A stretch of 11,168 bases of DNA from positions 853-12,020 of the forward strand of contig JAHEXM010000017.1 in assembly GCA_023252115.1 (NCBI GenBank). The letters are read 5' to 3'. Shown piece by piece: positions 8,453-11,168 of this stretch (the stretch's first letter is position 1; every line of letters starts with the position of its first letter). The translations under genes and the position numbers were made by a program. This DNA comes from Micrococcales bacterium. Lineage in GTDB: Bacteria > Actinomycetota > Actinomycetes > S36-B12 > UBA10799. A model generated the notes under the pieces. That model was given only the letters and a program-made list of their open reading frames with translations, made no database searches and was not told where the DNA came from.

Positions 8453-9735
8453 GCGCCTTCTTCCCCCTCGACACGCATGACACCCACCACTTCATCAACA
8501 ACATCAAGCGCCCGCAATGTCTCAACGGTTACCGACAAGTCCCGCTCAACAGCAAGGTGAGTGCGCACGAGCAACGCCGCACCGCCTTCGGGTTGGGTGT
8601 CTTGTCGAACGGTTTGAATCGACACTTCATTTTCGGCAAACGCTGCAGCTATAGCTGCGAGTACACCGGGCTTGTCGGCGACGTTAATCAGCACTGTGTA
8701 ACGGGTTCTCGCTTCAGCCACCGGCCGAATCGGCAAAGCGGCGTACGTGGGTTGACTGGTCGCTCGTCCGCCGGTCACTTTGTTACGAGCCGCCGCAACA
8801 ACATCACCAAGAACGGCACTAGCAGTTGGTTGACCGCCAGCACCTCGCCCATAGAACATCACATCGCCGGCAGACTCCGCTTCGACAAAGACGGCATTGA
8901 AAGCGTCGCGCACACTTGCCAGCGGATGAGTACGCGGAACCATGGCTGGGTGGACGCGCACCACTACGCCAGCGCGATCCGGCAGTAACTCTGCAACCGC
9001 AAGCAACTTCACCACGAACCCAGTTCGCTTCGCCGCAGCGACCTGTTGTGCAGTCACCGAGGTGATGCCTTCGCAGTGGACGTCAGCAAGCGTGACCCGG
9101 GTGTGGAAGGCAAGTGTCGCGATAATCGCGGCCTTTGCTGCTGCGTCGTATCCCTCAACATCGGCACTCGGATCGGCTTCGGCATATCCGAGACGTTGAG
9201 CCTCATCGAGCGCATCTTGATACGCCGCACCCTCTTCGTCCATCTTGGTCAGGATGTAGTTAGTCGTACCGTTAACGATGCCCAGCACCCGTTTGACGTT
9301 GTCGCCCGAAAGGCTGTCTCGCAGTGGACGCAAGAGCGGGATAGCACCGGCAACTGAGGCTTCGTAAAGCAAGTCGACGCCAGCCGCGTCGGCCGCAGCA
9401 GCAAGTTCGGCGCCGTGGCTAGCGAGTAACGCTTTGTTCGCCGAAACCACACTTGCACCATGGGCAAACGCCTCAAGCATCAAGGTGCGAGCCGGCTCGA
9501 TTCCTCCCATGACCTCAATGACAACGTCGACGTCGTCGCGCTTCACCAGTTCGACCGGGTCATCAGTCAACAAGGAGGGATCGATCCCGGGCCGATCTTT
9601 CTTGAGATCGCGGACGGCAACGCCGACTAGTTCTAAGGGCTGACCAACGCGTTGAGTGAGGTCGTCGCGGCTGACATCCAGCAAACGCGCAACCTGAGAG
9701 CCGACGGTGCCACCGCCAAGTAAAGCGACCTTCAC
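8449..9735 (-). CDS. hom: Homoserine dehydrogenase with C-terminal ACT domain
   Basis: The enzyme reduces aspartate semialdehyde to homoserine with NAD(P)H, the branch point to threonine and methionine. The 428-residue protein has an N-terminal Rossmann fold with [10 protein letters not shown] (7-16), then VMGGIEPA (75-82), SANK with Lys101, and [20 protein letters not shown] (124-143). Next come [10 protein letters not shown] (153-162) and [16 protein letters not shown] with catalytic Lys201. An ACT domain occupies about 346-420 ([14 protein letters not shown]); in actinobacterial enzymes this regulatory part mediates threonine feedback inhibition. The GTG start at 9735 gives MKVALLGGG, and a purine-rich GAAGGTAGGA lies just upstream. 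It is 44 bp after lysA and overlaps thrC by 4 bp. Confidence 0.98.
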   Translation of the reverse strand: MKVALLGGGTVGSQVARLLDVSRDDLTQRVGQPLELVGVAVRDLKKDRPGIDPSLLTDDPVELVKRDDVDVVIEVMGGIEPARTLMLEAFAHGASVVSANKALLASHGAELAAAADAAGVDLLYEASVAGAIPLLRPLRDSLSGDNVKRVLGIVNGTTNYILTKMDEEGAAYQDALDEAQRLGYAEADPSADVEGYDAAAKAAIIATLAFHTRVTLADVHCEGITSVTAQQVAAAKRTGFVVKLLAVAELLPDRAGVVVRVHPAMVPRTHPLASVRDAFNAVFVEAESAGDVMFYGRGAGGQPTASAVLGDVVAAARNKVTGGRATSQPTYAALPIRPVAEARTRYTVLINVADKPGVLAAIAAAFAENEVSIQTVRQDTQPEGGAALLVRTHLAVERDLSVTVETLRALDVVDEVVGVMRVEGEEGA

Positions 9736-9779
9736 AGTCCTACCTTCTCACGCGCCGCGTTTGGGTGGCTGATGCAAAT

Positions 9780-11168
9780 TCATCCCGCGCCCGGATCCAG
9801 GGCCCAGAGGTCGTCGAGGGTCTCGCGCCGCAGCAGCGTTTTCACATCTCCGTCCTTCACGCTAACGACGCCGGGCTTGGGCACCATGTTGTAGTTCGAA
9901 GCCATCGATCGGTTGTAAGCGCCGGTGGCCGCAACTGCCAACACGTCGCCCGGGGTGATGTCTTCGGGCAACCAGACATCCGTGACGACGATGTCGCCAC
10001 TTTCGCAGTGCTTTCCGACGACACGGCACATCACCGTGTCGGACTGTGACGCACGAGAAGCCAAGGTCGCGGTGTATTCGGCGTCGTAGAGCGCGGTACG
10101 AATGTTGTCACTCATGCCGCCATCAACAGAGACGTAAAGCCGCGAGTTACCGCGATCCAAATCCACTCGCTTCACCGTGCCTACTGTGTACAGCGTGATT
10201 GTCGACGGTCCGACAATCGCCCGACCTGGCTCAAAAGCCAACCGTGGAATCGCAAGGTTGGACTTCGCGCATTCATTGGCGATGATCTCGCGCAAGCGGA
10301 TGGCCATTTGCCCGACGTCAAGTGGTTGGTCACCGGGCACGTATTTGATGCCCAACCCGCCACCGAGATTGAGTTGCTCGAGTTCAACACCGTGTTGGTC
10401 TCGAATCTCGGCCAGCAAAGTAACAATTCGACTGGCGGCAATTTCGAATCCGGATGCGACGAAGATCTGTGACCCGATGTGCGAATGCAGACCGGCAAGT
10501 TCGATGTCGGGCATCGCCAGCACTCGATCGACCGCTTCATTTGCTGCACCACTTGCGAGCGAAAAACCAAACTTCTGATCCTCATGCGCCGTGGCAATGA
10601 ATTCATGCGTGTGCGCTTCAACGCCGACTGTGACCCGGACGAAAACCTTGGGCCGAACGCCTCGCTCTGCCGCGAGGAAACCGAGTCGGGCAATTTCTTC
10701 AAATGAATCCACCACTATGTGGCCAACGCCAGCATCGAGTGCAGCAGCTAGTTCCTCAGTGGACTTGTTGTTGCCGTGCATCAAGATTTTCTTGCCCGGG
10801 ATACCCGCGCGCAGGACACACTCAAGCTCACCACCCGTGCACACATCGATGCCCAGGCCTTCTTCAATCACCCATTTGGCCAAGGTTGTACAGATAAATG
10901 CCTTTGCGGCATAGAAGACGTCAGTTGGGATTTCGACATCATCGAAAGCCTCGCGGTAATCACTCGCGCGGATCCGAAAGTCCACCTCGTCGACTACGAA
11001 GAGTGGCGATCCGTGCTGGTCGACCAAGTCCCTGACATCGCAGCCGCCAATCTCGATGACACCACTAGATACGTCGCGGCGGGCAGTCGTCGGCCACAAC
11101 TCGCGGTCAATCGCATTGAATGCCCAGGAGTCGCCGGGGTGCCAAGGCTCATCACTCCGGGCATTTTC
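9780..11168 (-). CDS. lysA: Diaminopimelate decarboxylase LysA, 5' end beyond the window
   Basis: LysA decarboxylates meso-diaminopimelate to L-lysine, the last step of lysine synthesis, with PLP. The frame is open from the right edge to TGA at 9780. The PLP lysine lies in DVFYAAKAF (codon 10902-10904). The alanine-racemase-like barrel continues with HSHIGSQIF, the phosphate loop LGGGLGIKY and FEPGRAIVG. The C-terminal barrel has SVDGGMSDNIR and the cross-subunit catalytic cysteine in GKHCESGDIV. The only start codon in frame inside the window is TTG at 11099. However, 23 sense codons continue upstream to the edge (ending FNAIDRELW), and related enzymes have residues before the WPxTARR motif, so the true start is probably outside. 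It precedes hom in the usual actinobacterial order. Confidence 0.97.
   Translation of the reverse strand, partial: ENARSDEPWHPGDSWAFNAIDRELWPTTARRDVSSGVIEIGGCDVRDLVDQHGSPLFVVDEVDFRIRASDYREAFDDVEIPTDVFYAAKAFICTTLAKWVIEEGLGIDVCTGGELECVLRAGIPGKKILMHGNNKSTEELAAALDAGVGHIVVDSFEEIARLGFLAAERGVRPKVFVRVTVGVEAHTHEFIATAHEDQKFGFSLASGAANEAVDRVLAMPDIELAGLHSHIGSQIFVASGFEIAASRIVTLLAEIRDQHGVELEQLNLGGGLGIKYVPGDQPLDVGQMAIRLREIIANECAKSNLAIPRLAFEPGRAIVGPSTITLYTVGTVKRVDLDRGNSRLYVSVDGGMSDNIRTALYDAEYTATLASRASQSDTVMCRVVGKHCESGDIVVTDVWLPEDITPGDVLAVAATGAYNRSMASNYNMVPKPGVVSVKDGDVKTLLRRETLDDLWALDPGAG

Noticed and set aside
8422..8988. Plus-strand open frame of 188 codons
   Set aside because: It is antisense to the hom C-terminus and the thrC start, with no recognisable domain and no initiation signal.
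9736..9779. Possible terminator or attenuator between lysA and hom
   Set aside because: The 44-bp gap has no stem-loop; it holds only the hom ribosome binding site.

Overview
This window reads as a chromosomal core region of an actinobacterium (Actinomycetota) of moderately high GC. The gene order on the minus strand, lysA, hom, thrC, thrB, rho, rpmE, prfA, prmC, is a classic actinobacterial arrangement. Five of the eight minus-strand genes use GTG starts. Rho carries the long Asn/Arg/Asp/Gly-rich insertion common in this phylum. I cannot place the lineage more precisely from sequence alone.

Layout, right to left on the minus strand. lysA (5' end beyond the right edge) makes lysine from diaminopimelate. 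It is followed after 44 bp by hom, thrC and thrB, which are joined by 4-bp ATGA overlaps and form the threonine branch of aspartate-family synthesis. A 328-bp leader precedes rho; it holds mutually exclusive inverted repeats and a strong hairpin. Beyond the next gene lie rpmE (ribosomal protein L31), prfA (release factor 1) and prmC (release factor glutamine methyltransferase, cut by the left edge). prfA and prmC overlap by 4 bp (GTGA), and PrmC modifies the GGQ glutamine of the protein encoded just before it.

The one accessory gene is on the plus strand, between rho and rpmE: a 616-residue secreted haem peroxidase of the animal type (myeloperoxidase/peroxidasin/peroxinectin superfamily). It keeps all catalytic, calcium-binding and proximal-haem residues, and has an unusual Ala/Lys/Arg-rich plus polyproline segment after its signal peptide. 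Its upstream region carries a 19-bp near-perfect inverted repeat, four GGGAT repeats spaced about one helical turn apart, and a six-codon mini-ORF overlapping its start. Downstream, the convergent gap to rho is packed with very short GC-rich hairpins.

The core genes are ordinary. The parts worth a second look are the peroxidase with its flanking DNA and the rho leader. I see no CRISPR array, tRNA, rRNA, transposase or phage gene, and no strong evidence of a wholly new multi-gene system.
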